Below, piece after piece: positions 1-7,128 of a stretch of 37,610 nt of DNA. The translations under genes were made by a program, and so were the position numbers. The stretch comes from Flavobacteriales bacterium (GTDB lineage: Bacteria > Bacteroidota > Bacteroidia > Flavobacteriales_D > Parvicellaceae): positions 1 to 37,610 of the forward strand of contig JAQXDK010000001.1 in assembly GCA_029251405.1 (NCBI GenBank), written 5' to 3'. Under the pieces are notes generated by a model, which searched no databases, had not been told where the DNA came from, and worked only from the letters and a program-made list of their open reading frames with translations. Positions within the stretch are counted from its first letter, which is position 1; every line of letters begins with the position of its first letter.

Positions 1-127
1 AAAGAATTATGCAGGTATACCGATATCAAGTGGAGTTTATTTGATACATATAAAGGTTCCTGGAGTGTGTGAGAAGGTGTTGAAGTGGTTTGGTGTGATA
101 AGACCTCCAGATTTAGATAGTTTTTAG
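1..127 (+). CDS. C-terminal end of a large surface protein (partial)
   Basis: Reading from base 2, an open frame without a start runs to a TAG at 125-127 and gives about 41 residues. The piece reads as one or two beta strands (SSGVYLIHIKVPG) followed by a tail ending KWFGVIRPPDLDSF. From memory, similar tails close large FlgD-Ig-like surface or secreted proteins of Flavobacteriales, where this last Ig-like unit follows a long extracellular region. It lacks the simple basic-ended type A sorting signal I would expect for type IX secretion. The rest of the gene lies left of the window, so its function cannot be read from here. It is followed by a hairpin and greA on the same strand. Confidence 0.6.
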   Translation, partial: KNYAGIPISSGVYLIHIKVPGVCEKVLKWFGVIRPPDLDSF

Positions 128-137
128 ACTAATTTCT

Positions 138-145
138 TATATTTG
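138..145 (+). promoter_or_regulatory. Possible -7 element for greA (TATATTTG)
   Basis: TATATTTG matches the Bacteroidota -7 consensus TAnnTTTG exactly. I see no TTG at the expected -33 distance, so it is weak alone. If it is used, transcription starts near 150 and the greA message carries the hairpin at 165-183 in its leader. Confidence 0.3.
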
Positions 146-164
146 TAAAAAATATAATTTATTG

Positions 165-187
165 AATCCGCTATTGGCGGATTTTTT
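165..187 (+). terminator. Intrinsic-terminator-like hairpin in front of greA
   Basis: AATCCGC (165-171) pairs perfectly with GCGGATT (177-183) around a 5-base loop, and the 3' arm runs into a T-rich tract. It sits about 40 bases after the stop of the left-edge gene, so it may be that gene's terminator. It also ends only about 15 bases before the greA start codon. There is no room for a promoter in between, so every greA message starting upstream must contain it. It could therefore be an attenuator or leader element. Shape and T-tract are seen; the role is inferred. Confidence 0.55.
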
Positions 188-202
188 ATTCAAATAGATA
201 TT

Positions 203-676
203 ATGTCAGAAATTAACTATTATACACCAGAAGGTTTAGATAATTTAAAAAGTGAGATTAAGCAACTTGAGTCCATAGAACGTCCTAAGATTTCTCAACA
301 AATTGGTGAAGCAAGAGATAAAGGTGATTTGTCTGAAAATGCTGAGTACGATGCTGCTAAAGAAGCCCAAGGAATGCTAGAGGCAAGAATTTCTAAGCTA
401 AAAAATAAACTAGCTAATGCTAGATTAATTGATGATAGTGAAATTGACAACAGTAAAGTATTTATTTTATCGACAGTTAAAATCAAGAATATTAAAAACA
501 AGATGGAGCTTAGTTATACATTAGTTGCTGAAAACGAAGCCAATATAAAATCTGGTAAGATTTCTGTCGATTCTCCCATAGGTAAAGGTCTTTTAGGTAA
601 AGAAGTTGGCGAAATAGCTGATATAATAACACCAGCTGGTGTAATGCAGTTTGAAATCATATCTATAACTAGATAA
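203..676 (+). CDS. greA: Transcription elongation factor GreA
   Basis: GreA binds in the secondary channel of RNA polymerase and stimulates cleavage of the nascent RNA in backtracked complexes. The 157-residue product has the family length and order: an N-terminal antiparallel coiled coil (about residues 10-75) and a C-terminal FKBP-like domain (about 80-157). The tip motif GDLSENAEYDAAKE carries the two acidic residues needed for cleavage, D42 and E45 (E. coli D41 and E44). The C-terminal half has the usual VDSPIGKGLLGKEVGE stretch. The stop overlaps the start of the next gene (TAATG), so the two are translationally coupled. A hairpin with a T-tract lies just upstream and must be in any greA transcript. 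Confidence 0.96.
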   Translation: MSEINYYTPEGLDNLKSEIKQLESIERPKISQQIGEARDKGDLSENAEYDAAKEAQGMLEARISKLKNKLANARLIDDSEIDNSKVFILSTVKIKNIKNKMELSYTLVAENEANIKSGKISVDSPIGKGLLGKEVGEIADIITPAGVMQFEIISITR

Positions 677-1071
677 TGAAAGATTCTATTTTTACTAAAA
701 TTATTTATGGAAAAATTGATTCGTTTAAAGTACTCGAGAACGAAAATTTTCTTGCTTTCTTAGACGTAAACCCAGTTAAAGATGGACATACATTAGTAAT
801 CCCAAAACTTCAAGTTGATTATATTTACGATTTACCAGAAGATGTCTTTAAAGAGCTTTTTGTTTTTTCAAAAAAAGTTGCTAAAATGCTCGAAAATTCT
901 TTTAGTTGCAATAGAATCGGAATTTCTGTAGTTGGCTTAGAAGTACCACACGCTCACATTCATTTAATACCTATTAATAAAATTCAAGATATGAATTTTG
1001 AAAATAAAAGAGCAGAATATTCAAATAAACATTTTACTGAAACTCTTAAAAGAATTAAAGATTCTAACTAG
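676..1071 (+). CDS. HIT family nucleotide hydrolase
   Basis: Cytosolic histidine-triad protein, expected to hydrolyse or transfer nucleotide monophosphates (HINT/Hit-like branch). The signature HAHIHLIP places the triad at H92, H94 and H96. The start SIFTKIIYGKI and the DVNPVKDGHTLVIPK segment are typical of short bacterial HIT proteins, and 131 residues is the usual length. The start codon overlaps the greA stop, and greA followed by HIT is a pairing I recall from many Bacteroidota. The 3' end overlaps convergent ruvC by 8 bases. The true substrate cannot be told from sequence. Confidence 0.93.
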   Translation: MKDSIFTKIIYGKIDSFKVLENENFLAFLDVNPVKDGHTLVIPKLQVDYIYDLPEDVFKELFVFSKKVAKMLENSFSCNRIGISVVGLEVPHAHIHLIPINKIQDMNFENKRAEYSNKHFTETLKRIKDSN

Positions 1072-1615
1072 TTCTTTTGGGATTGTTTTTTAGAAAATCT
1101 TTCCAACCACTGTATGAACTTTGACTTTGTTGACCATTTTGAAAGTGGTGACATACAGCAACTGCAATCCCATCTGAAGCATCTAATTCTTTGGGGAGCG
1201 CATTAAGTTTTAAAATGCTTAATAACATTGCAGCTACTTGTTCCTTACTTGAAGCACCATTTCCAGTAATAGATTGCTTTATTTTTCTTGGAGAGTATTC
1301 TTCAATAGGCAAGTCTTTTACTAGAGATGCAGCCATTGCAACACCTTGGGCTCTACCCAATTTAAGCATTGATTGAACATTTTTCCCAAAAAAAGGAGCT
1401 TCTACTGCAACCTCGTCAGGATAGTATTCTTCAATTATATGTGTGATGCTCTCAAATATTTTTTTTAGCTTCAACTGATGGTTCTCCAACTTAGACATTC
1501 TTACAACACCAGTACTTATCAAATTAATTTTTTTACCCGTAATTCCAATCAACCCATAGCCAAGTACGTTGGTGCCAGGGTCAATTCCTAATATGATTTT
1601 GTCAAATTCTTTCAA
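1064..1615 (-). CDS. ruvC: Holliday junction endonuclease RuvC
   Basis: RuvC resolves Holliday junctions as a dimer with RuvAB. The protein has the RNase H-like fold signature: IILGIDPGT with the first catalytic Asp, VAVEAPFFGKN with the catalytic Glu, and LDASDGIAVAVCHH with the last two acidic residues. I place the start at a TTG at 1615-1613, five residues before the IILGIDPG strand, giving 183 residues, the normal family length. An ATG at 1762 would add 49 residues rich in basic and hydrophobic residues that no RuvC has; they are the antisense of the neighbouring membrane gene. No ATG lies closer to the conserved strand. The gene overlaps the divergent start of that neighbour and, at its 3' end, the HIT gene. 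Confidence 0.93.
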   Translation of the reverse strand: MKEFDKIILGIDPGTNVLGYGLIGITGKKINLISTGVVRMSKLENHQLKLKKIFESITHIIEEYYPDEVAVEAPFFGKNVQSMLKLGRAQGVAMAASLVKDLPIEEYSPRKIKQSITGNGASSKEQVAAMLLSILKLNALPKELDASDGIAVAVCHHFQNGQQSQSSYSGWKDFLKNNPKRTS

Positions 1616-2567
1616 AAATAAAAGTCTAAAATTATGTAAAGTTATTTTTAAAAATACCTTTTTTCTAACATTACCAGTTTTTCTTTTAGCAATTGTTTTT
1701 ATAATATTTAATATTAAAAATAATCTCGAGATAGTATCTTCTTTTATTGAGGGTCTTTCCATGGAATTAATTCCTTATTTGACTATTGTTTTTATCCTGC
1801 AATTTGCTAATTGGACTTTGGAAGCTGTAAAACTTAAAATATTACTTCCTCATGATAAGCTAAATTTTCAACATATTTTAAAATCTATTTATGTTGGGAA
1901 TCTAACTGCTTTACTTACTCCAAAAAGATTGGGAAATTTTATAGGACGTAAGTGGTTTATAAAAGAAAAATCGGATCACATTATTTCAGCTACACTTTGT
2001 GGAAATATCATCCAGCTCTTTACAACCATTTTAATAGCATTAATCTCATTTATTTACCTACTCAACAACCAAATGAAGTATTTAGAAATATTTAATACCA
2101 ATCTTTATTTATTCGTTTTCATATATGGATTTGCATCTTTAATTCTCTGTTATTTAATATTTAATAATAAATGGCATCAACTATTTAAAAATATTAATTT
2201 TAGTAAGTTTTCTTTTAGATACCTGAAGAATTTATCTAACATTAGGCGCTTGAACACATTAGGAGTCTCAATTTTAAGATATTTAATTTTTATATTACAA
2301 TATTATTTTTTATTTATTGGTTTTGAAATTCCAATTACAATTTTAGCAACTACAATTATGGTAGGGTTATTATTTGGATTTGTTACTTTTATTCCTTCAT
2401 TAGCTCCTGGTAATTTAGGAACTCGAGAGGCGATTTCTATTATATTACTAGGTGGATCAATTGTTGGTATTCAATTTTCAATAATCTCCTTTATAGTATG
2501 GTTCATAAATGTGGCAATTTCTTCACTTATAGGAGGATTAATTATTTTAAAAACAAGTCGTAAATAA
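1593..2567 (+). CDS. UPF0104 / lysylphosphatidylglycerol-synthase-TM-like membrane protein
   Basis: Integral membrane protein of about 324 residues with roughly eight hydrophobic segments. It resembles the flippase-like TM domain shared by MprF, YbhN and archaeal UPF0104 proteins. Family marks are LTPKRLGNFIGRKW in the first half and APGNLGTREAISIILLGG near the end, matching the usual LTPGRLGE and GGLGVREG patterns. The first ATG is at 1593; a TTG at 1569 is a longer option. Either start reaches back into the divergent ruvC gene. The stop overlaps the next gene (TAATG), which encodes a membrane glycosyltransferase, so the pair may make and move a lipid-linked or envelope glycan. The substrate is unknown. 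Confidence 0.8.
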   Translation: MILSNSFKNKSLKLCKVIFKNTFFLTLPVFLLAIVFIIFNIKNNLEIVSSFIEGLSMELIPYLTIVFILQFANWTLEAVKLKILLPHDKLNFQHILKSIYVGNLTALLTPKRLGNFIGRKWFIKEKSDHIISATLCGNIIQLFTTILIALISFIYLLNNQMKYLEIFNTNLYLFVFIYGFASLILCYLIFNNKWHQLFKNINFSKFSFRYLKNLSNIRRLNTLGVSILRYLIFILQYYFLFIGFEIPITILATTIMVGLLFGFVTFIPSLAPGNLGTREAISIILLGGSIVGIQFSIISFIVWFINVAISSLIGGLIILKTSRK

Positions 2568-3670
2568 TGGTGTTATTACTTTTAGTTTTTTTGATGTACT
2601 TGACATTTATTTTCATTCCCATTTTTGGGTTTTTAAAAATTGATACTACTATATATAGCTCCAAAAAAACAGTAAATCGTAACTCTGTCACCTTAATTAT
2701 CCCTTTTAGAAATGAGGAAAATAGAATATTAAAGTTATTAGAAGCTATTGAAAGACAAAATGATTTTTCTCTTATTAGTAAGGTGGTTTTTGTAGATGAC
2801 CATTCAACAGACAACTCTGCTGAAATTATAAAGACTTGGATTTTAGATCAGCAACATTCGGTTGAAATTAAAAGTTTAAAATTCCATTATGGTAAAAAAA
2901 GAGCCATTGATTTAGGTGTTAATTATGCTGATTCTAAATATCTAATGATTCTTGACGCGGACATTTCTTTCAATAATTCATTTTTTAAAAATTTAGGATC
3001 TCTTTTAAAGACAGAATGTGATTTATATTTATTTCAAGTTGTTGAAAATTCAGGCCTTTTTTTTTCTAAAATCATTTCTTATGTATTAGCAATTATTACA
3101 ATTGGTATGGCCAATCTTAAAAGACCAATTTTATCAAATGGAGCTGCAATAGTTTTTAAGAGAATGAGTTATTTAGAAATCAATCCATTTTCTGATAACT
3201 TTCATATTAGCTCAGGTGATGATATTTCTATTCTAAATAGTTTTAAAAATAATAATCGATTAATAAATACAGCCATGAATTCTAATTTGATTGTCTTTAC
3301 GGAAGGTGCTGAAACATTTAGATCGTTAATAAAAAGATCGTTAAGATGGTCTGGTAAAATGAAAGTTTTTACATTAACTACAACCAATATAGTTGCATTT
3401 TTATTTTTACTATGTAATTTATTAGTTTGGCCTTTAGCTATATATGCTATGGTATATTCCGTTACAGAACTTTTATTACTTCTAGCTGTTAAATTTTTTG
3501 CAGATGTTATTATTTTAACTTTTGCAAGTTTTAATTTTAAAGACTATTCTTTAATTAAATACTCTTTGCCAATGTTTATTTTCTACCCAATTATATTATT
3601 AGTAGTTCTTTTTTTTAATGCTGTGAATTACGATTTAAAATGGAAAAAAAGAACAGTAGTTAAAAGATAA
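2567..3670 (+). CDS. Membrane-anchored family 2 glycosyltransferase
   Basis: Inverting GT-A glycosyltransferase of 367 residues. An N-terminal membrane segment (about 1-24) precedes the catalytic domain. Visible motifs are VTLIIPFRNEENRI and VVFVDDHSTDNSAE (nucleotide binding), MILDADISF (the DxD-like metal site), SSGDDISI (catalytic acidic residues) and RSLRW, the xxxRW motif of processive or membrane GT2 enzymes. Three further hydrophobic segments follow (about 275-355), as in CESA-like and ceramide-glucosyltransferase-like enzymes. It is coupled to the flippase-like gene upstream by a TAATG overlap, which suggests one envelope glycolipid or polysaccharide pathway. Donor and acceptor cannot be named. 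Confidence 0.85.
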   Translation: MVLLLLVFLMYLTFIFIPIFGFLKIDTTIYSSKKTVNRNSVTLIIPFRNEENRILKLLEAIERQNDFSLISKVVFVDDHSTDNSAEIIKTWILDQQHSVEIKSLKFHYGKKRAIDLGVNYADSKYLMILDADISFNNSFFKNLGSLLKTECDLYLFQVVENSGLFFSKIISYVLAIITIGMANLKRPILSNGAAIVFKRMSYLEINPFSDNFHISSGDDISILNSFKNNNRLINTAMNSNLIVFTEGAETFRSLIKRSLRWSGKMKVFTLTTTNIVAFLFLLCNLLVWPLAIYAMVYSVTELLLLLAVKFFADVIILTFASFNFKDYSLIKYSLPMFIFYPIILLVVLFFNAVNYDLKWKKRTVVKR

Positions 3671-3675
3671 TATTG

Positions 3676-3972
3676 TTAAATTTTAGAGTTAAGAATTTCT
3701 AAAAATTTAGTTTCAGATAGTACACCAGATTGTCTCCATTTTATTTCAGAATTTTGAAATAAAATAAATGTAGGTATTCCTTTAACTTGAAATCTGTTGG
3801 CAACTTGTTGGTTATTATCAACGTTGATTTTAATAATTTTAAGTTTATCCCCTAACTCTTTCTTAATATTTTTTAGTATTGGATTCATAGTTTTGCAAGG
3901 AGCACACCAATCTGCATGAAAATCTACTAAAACTGGATGATCACTTTTTATAATTTCTTGAAAAGTCCCCAT
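3676..3972 (-). CDS. Thioredoxin
   Basis: Small cytosolic thioredoxin of 98 residues with one thioredoxin fold. The redox site is WCAPC (residues 23-27) after the VLVDFHAD strand, and the cis-proline loop is GIPTF. There is no signal peptide. It starts one base after the stop of the persulfide dioxygenase/rhodanese gene, so the two form an operon. A thioredoxin is a sensible reductant for persulfides carried by rhodanese domains, but that link is inferred from position. WCAPC differs from the classical WCGPC; Ala here is common in bacterial thioredoxins. Confidence 0.93.
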   Translation of the reverse strand: MGTFQEIIKSDHPVLVDFHADWCAPCKTMNPILKNIKKELGDKLKIIKINVDNNQQVANRFQVKGIPTFILFQNSEIKWRQSGVLSETKFLEILNSKI

Positions 3973-3973
3973 T

Positions 3974-5368
3974 TTAATTTACGATTAGTTCATTTTGTAT
4001 TTTCACGGAAGTTTCTTCTGAAATTGCTGCAAATCCTCCTTGAATATCTACAATATTATTTATATTTTTTCTTTTCAAAAGCGAACAGGCAATCATAGAC
4101 CTATATCCTCCTTGACAATGCACATAGTTTTTTTTATTTGCATTATAATTTTCATAATTTTTTAAGAAGTTTCCTAGTGGAAGAAGTTGACTATTTAATA
4201 GATGACCATTTTCGTATTCGCTCTTTGCTCTTACATCAACTACATTAGAATCTGTGTTTATTTCTTTTTCGAATGCTAACGGACTTATTGATCTAACAGT
4301 ATCAGTTTCGTAGCCTTGTTTAATCCAAGTATCCATACCACCTTCTAAGTAACCAATGGTATTGTCAATTCCAACTCTTGATAATCTGGTTACAGCTTCT
4401 TCGACTCTACTAGGGTCTACAACTAATATTATTGGAGATTTAATATCTTCAATTACCGAAGCTGCCCAAGGTGCAAAACTTCCGTCTATTCCAACAAAAA
4501 TAGCTCCAGGAATATGAGCATTTGCAAAATCTTTAGGTTTTCGGCAATCAATAATTATGGATTTTTGCCTGTGTTTTTTAAAATCTGTAACATTTAAAGT
4601 GGTCATTCCATTATTGATTATTTTTTCAAATGGTTTGTTGATGGACTGATTCATTTGAACATTAATTGGAAAGTAATTGGGAGGAGACGCTAGTCCGAAG
4701 GTTACTTCTTTTACAAATTCATCAATTTTAAGATTGCTACTCAATGCATAATTAACTTTCTTTTGATTTCCTAAGTTATCAAAGGTCTCTTTACTCATGT
4801 TTTTTCCACATGCAGATCCTGAACCGTGTGCAGGATAAATAATGGTTTCATCTCGAAGTGGAAATATTTTTTCCCGAAGAGATTTGTAAAGAAGTTGGGC
4901 TAAATCTTTTTGGGATAAGTGACTTTTAACTGCTAAGTCTGGTCGACCAACATCGCCAATAAATAGGGTGTCTCCAGTAAAAATACAATGTTCTTTTTCA
5001 ATTTCATCAAATAACAGATAGCAGGTAGACTCTAAAGTATGACCAGGAGTATGTAATGCCTTTATTTTAACATCTCCTAATGCAAATATTTCATTATCAT
5101 AAGCAGTATGAAACTCAAATTCAGCCTTTGCATTTGGACCAAACACGATTTTTGCTCCAGTTTTCATGGCAAGATCTACGTGTCCAGAAACAAAATCGGC
5201 ATGAAAATGGGTAATGAAAATATATTTTAGAACAGTTTTCTCAGCTGCTATTTTATCTAGATATTTTTGTGTTTCTCTTAACGGATCTACTATAGCTGAT
5301 GCTTGACCAGATTTAATAAAATATGTTGCTTCTGAAAGGCAACCTGTATAAATTTGTTCTACTTTCAT
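3974..5368 (-). CDS. ETHE1-like persulfide dioxygenase fused to two rhodanese domains
   Basis: Predicted sulfur-oxidation enzyme of 464 residues in three parts. Residues 1-200 are a metallo-beta-lactamase fold with the persulfide dioxygenase pattern: THFHADFVSGH (H54, H56, D58, H63), TPGH (H110), TGDTLFIGDVGRPDL (D133) and PAHGSGSACGK (H181). Such enzymes oxidise glutathione persulfide or a related thiol persulfide to sulfite using mononuclear Fe. Residues about 265-355 are a rhodanese domain whose catalytic Cys position reads VVDPSR, so it is probably inactive. Residues about 370-460 are a second rhodanese with an intact loop, C418 in CQGGYRS. It is followed one base later by thioredoxin. 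Family assignment is strong; the exact substrate is not known. Confidence 0.9.
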   Translation of the reverse strand: MKVEQIYTGCLSEATYFIKSGQASAIVDPLRETQKYLDKIAAEKTVLKYIFITHFHADFVSGHVDLAMKTGAKIVFGPNAKAEFEFHTAYDNEIFALGDVKIKALHTPGHTLESTCYLLFDEIEKEHCIFTGDTLFIGDVGRPDLAVKSHLSQKDLAQLLYKSLREKIFPLRDETIIYPAHGSGSACGKNMSKETFDNLGNQKKVNYALSSNLKIDEFVKEVTFGLASPPNYFPINVQMNQSINKPFEKIINNGMTTLNVTDFKKHRQKSIIIDCRKPKDFANAHIPGAIFVGIDGSFAPWAASVIEDIKSPIILVVDPSRVEEAVTRLSRVGIDNTIGYLEGGMDTWIKQGYETDTVRSISPLAFEKEINTDSNVVDVRAKSEYENGHLLNSQLLPLGNFLKNYENYNANKKNYVHCQGGYRSMIACSLLKRKNINNIVDIQGGFAAISEETSVKIQNELIVN

Positions 5369-5447
5369 GTTGTAAAATTAATTATACTCTTTTGATATAC
5401 CCAATAGATTATAACTTTATTAACATCTTTAGTATTAAATTTACTTT

Positions 5448-6512
5448 ATGATTAGTGATTTGTGTTTATTCATATCTTGGAATGTAGATCCGGCTTTGTA
5501 TGATGGATTAATAACCTTAAGATACTACAGTTTATTTTTTGCTATTTCTTTTTTACTAGGTTTTAGTATTGTAAAAAAAATGTTTTTAAACGAAAATGCT
5601 CCTTTAGAATGGATGGATTCGTTATTAATGTACTGTGTAGTTGGGACCATTCTTGGAGCAAGGTTGGGACATGTTATATTCTACGATCCGGAATACTATT
5701 TAAATAATTTTCTAGAAATTTTTATGGTTTGGAAAGGCGGTTTAGCAAGCCATGGTGCAGCAATTGCTTTAATTGTTGCCATGTGGATTTTTTCAAAAAA
5801 AATAACTAAAAAACATACGTTATGGTCTTTGGATAAATTAGTAATTGCAGTTGCTTTAGCAGCTGGATTTATTAGAGTAGGGAATTTAATGAATTCAGAA
5901 ATTGTAGGAATCCAAACTAATAGTGAAACGAGCTTGTTTTATGAATACAAAGCAAAAGGTCAAATTTCTGTATTTTTTAATATTGACAAAGAAAAAATAC
6001 AATTTATTGAGACTAAAAAAGATACTTTAATCGATGGTGTTTTTTATCCAAAAAAATTGGTAAGCGTTCCCTTAGGTCCAAAAAAAATGAATCCCTATTT
6101 CGCAGAAGCTTTTTCAGATGCTTTTAGTTTTAAAGATCAATCCTCGGATGCAGATTTTTTTTCATCTAATAACTCCAAAGATTTTTCGTTAACTGCTTCT
6201 AACGAGATTGTTTTACCCATTTTTATTATTCGAAGAATACCCACTCAAATTTATGAAGCCATTTCTTATTGGACGATTTTCATTTTTTTATTTTGGGGTT
6301 ATTGGAAAAAGAAATGGTATTTATATCAAGGAAGATTATTTGGAATTTTCTTAACCTTACTTTTTGCTTCAAGGTTTTTTGTCGAATTTTTTAAAGAACA
6401 CCAAGCGTTATCTAATAACTCTTTCTTAACTATGGGACAATATTTAAGTGTTCCTTTAGTCATTGTAGGGCTACTTTTTTGGATTAAATCATCGAAAATT
6501 GATACTGACTAA
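5448..6512 (+). CDS. lgt: Prolipoprotein diacylglyceryl transferase
   Basis: Lgt transfers diacylglycerol from phosphatidylglycerol to the lipobox Cys of prolipoproteins in the inner membrane, the first step of lipoprotein maturation. The order of motifs fits: ITLRYYSLFFAISFLLG, GARLGHVIFYD, WKGGLASHGA (H102, the conserved His region), AAGFIRVGNLMNSEIVG (R143, the Lgt signature), and later RRIPTQIYEA and SRFFVEFFKEHQ. At 354 residues it is longer than the roughly 290 of E. coli Lgt. The excess is a polar insert of about 90 residues between NSEIVG and IPTQIYEA, likely a periplasmic loop; longer Lgt loops are usual in Bacteroidota. The 3' end overlaps the following ABC ATPase gene by 14 bases. 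Confidence 0.95.
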   Translation: MISDLCLFISWNVDPALYDGLITLRYYSLFFAISFLLGFSIVKKMFLNENAPLEWMDSLLMYCVVGTILGARLGHVIFYDPEYYLNNFLEIFMVWKGGLASHGAAIALIVAMWIFSKKITKKHTLWSLDKLVIAVALAAGFIRVGNLMNSEIVGIQTNSETSLFYEYKAKGQISVFFNIDKEKIQFIETKKDTLIDGVFYPKKLVSVPLGPKKMNPYFAEAFSDAFSFKDQSSDADFFSSNNSKDFSLTASNEIVLPIFIIRRIPTQIYEAISYWTIFIFLFWGYWKKKWYLYQGRLFGIFLTLLFASRFFVEFFKEHQALSNNSFLTMGQYLSVPLVIVGLLFWIKSSKIDTD

Positions 6513-7128
6513 AGATCTTTCTGTAAAATATGATAATCGTATAATTAATTTTCCAGATTTAGATATTAAATCTGGAGAGCATATATTGATTTTAGGAAAA
6601 AGTGGCTCTGGTAAAACATCTTTTTTAAACGTAATTGGAGGTTTATCTCGTCCTTATAGTGGTTTTGTTTCCATTAATTCAAAAACAATTGCTTCTCTTA
6701 GTAAAAATCAACTAGATGTATTTAGAGGATTAAATATTGGTTTTGTTTTTCAAACACCTCACTTTGTGAAATCATTAACTATAGAAAATAATTTACTTTT
6801 TAACCAATTTTTGGTGGGGAATACTAATAAAAATCATCTTAATAGGTTGTTGGAAAAAGTAGGTTTACTGAATCGAAAAGACGATCTTATAAATAACCTC
6901 AGTGAAGGAGAAAAACAAAGAATCTCCATTGTAAGAGCTTTAATAAATCAACCAAATATTATTTTAGCTGATGAGCCAACCTCTGCATTAGACGATGAAA
7001 ATTGTGAAATTGCAACTGACTTACTAAAGGAACTTTCCAAGGAAAACAATGCTTGTTTGATCATAGTTACTCATGATAGCAGACTGAAATCTAAATTTAA
7101 TCAATACGTAGAATTAGATGTTACTTAA
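6499..7128 (+). CDS. ABC transporter ATPase (MacB/LolD type, Zrm-like module)
   Basis: Cytosolic ABC ATPase of 209 residues. It has Walker A GKSGSGKT (33-40), the Q-loop in GFVFQTP, signature LSEGEKQR, Walker B IILADEPTS and the switch His in VTHD. LSEGE and ADEPTSALD are typical of the MacB/LolD branch that pairs with FtsX-like permeases. The start is a TTG at 6499 inside the end of lgt; the conserved LTKDLSVKY strand follows immediately, so a later start would cut the fold. It overlaps the permease gene downstream by 11 bases. The group lgt-ATPase-permease-CxxC protein looks like one operon. Its likely relation to PA4064 of Pseudomonas rests on the permease and the downstream gene, not on this protein alone. 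Confidence 0.9.
   Translation: MILTKDLSVKYDNRIINFPDLDIKSGEHILILGKSGSGKTSFLNVIGGLSRPYSGFVSINSKTIASLSKNQLDVFRGLNIGFVFQTPHFVKSLTIENNLLFNQFLVGNTNKNHLNRLLEKVGLLNRKDDLINNLSEGEKQRISIVRALINQPNIILADEPTSALDDENCEIATDLLKELSKENNACLIIVTHDSRLKSKFNQYVELDVT

Noticed and set aside
1616-1762. A 49-residue N-terminal extension of RuvC from an ATG at 1762
   Set aside because: It has no RuvC-family content, lies antisense to the start of the UPF0104-like gene, and the TTG at 1615 gives the normal length.
3671-3675. Terminator between convergent glycosyltransferase and thioredoxin genes
   Set aside because: The gap is only 5 bases and no hairpin with a T-tract spans it.
4400-4500. Frameshift in the first rhodanese domain
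   Set aside because: The frame is continuous and the rest of the domain is well preserved; only the catalytic residue differs, so this is a substitution and not a break.
5369-5447. Divergent promoters for lgt and the persulfide dioxygenase gene
   Set aside because: Promoters must lie here, but only loose TAnnTTTG-like boxes are seen and no pair has acceptable spacing, so no site is called.
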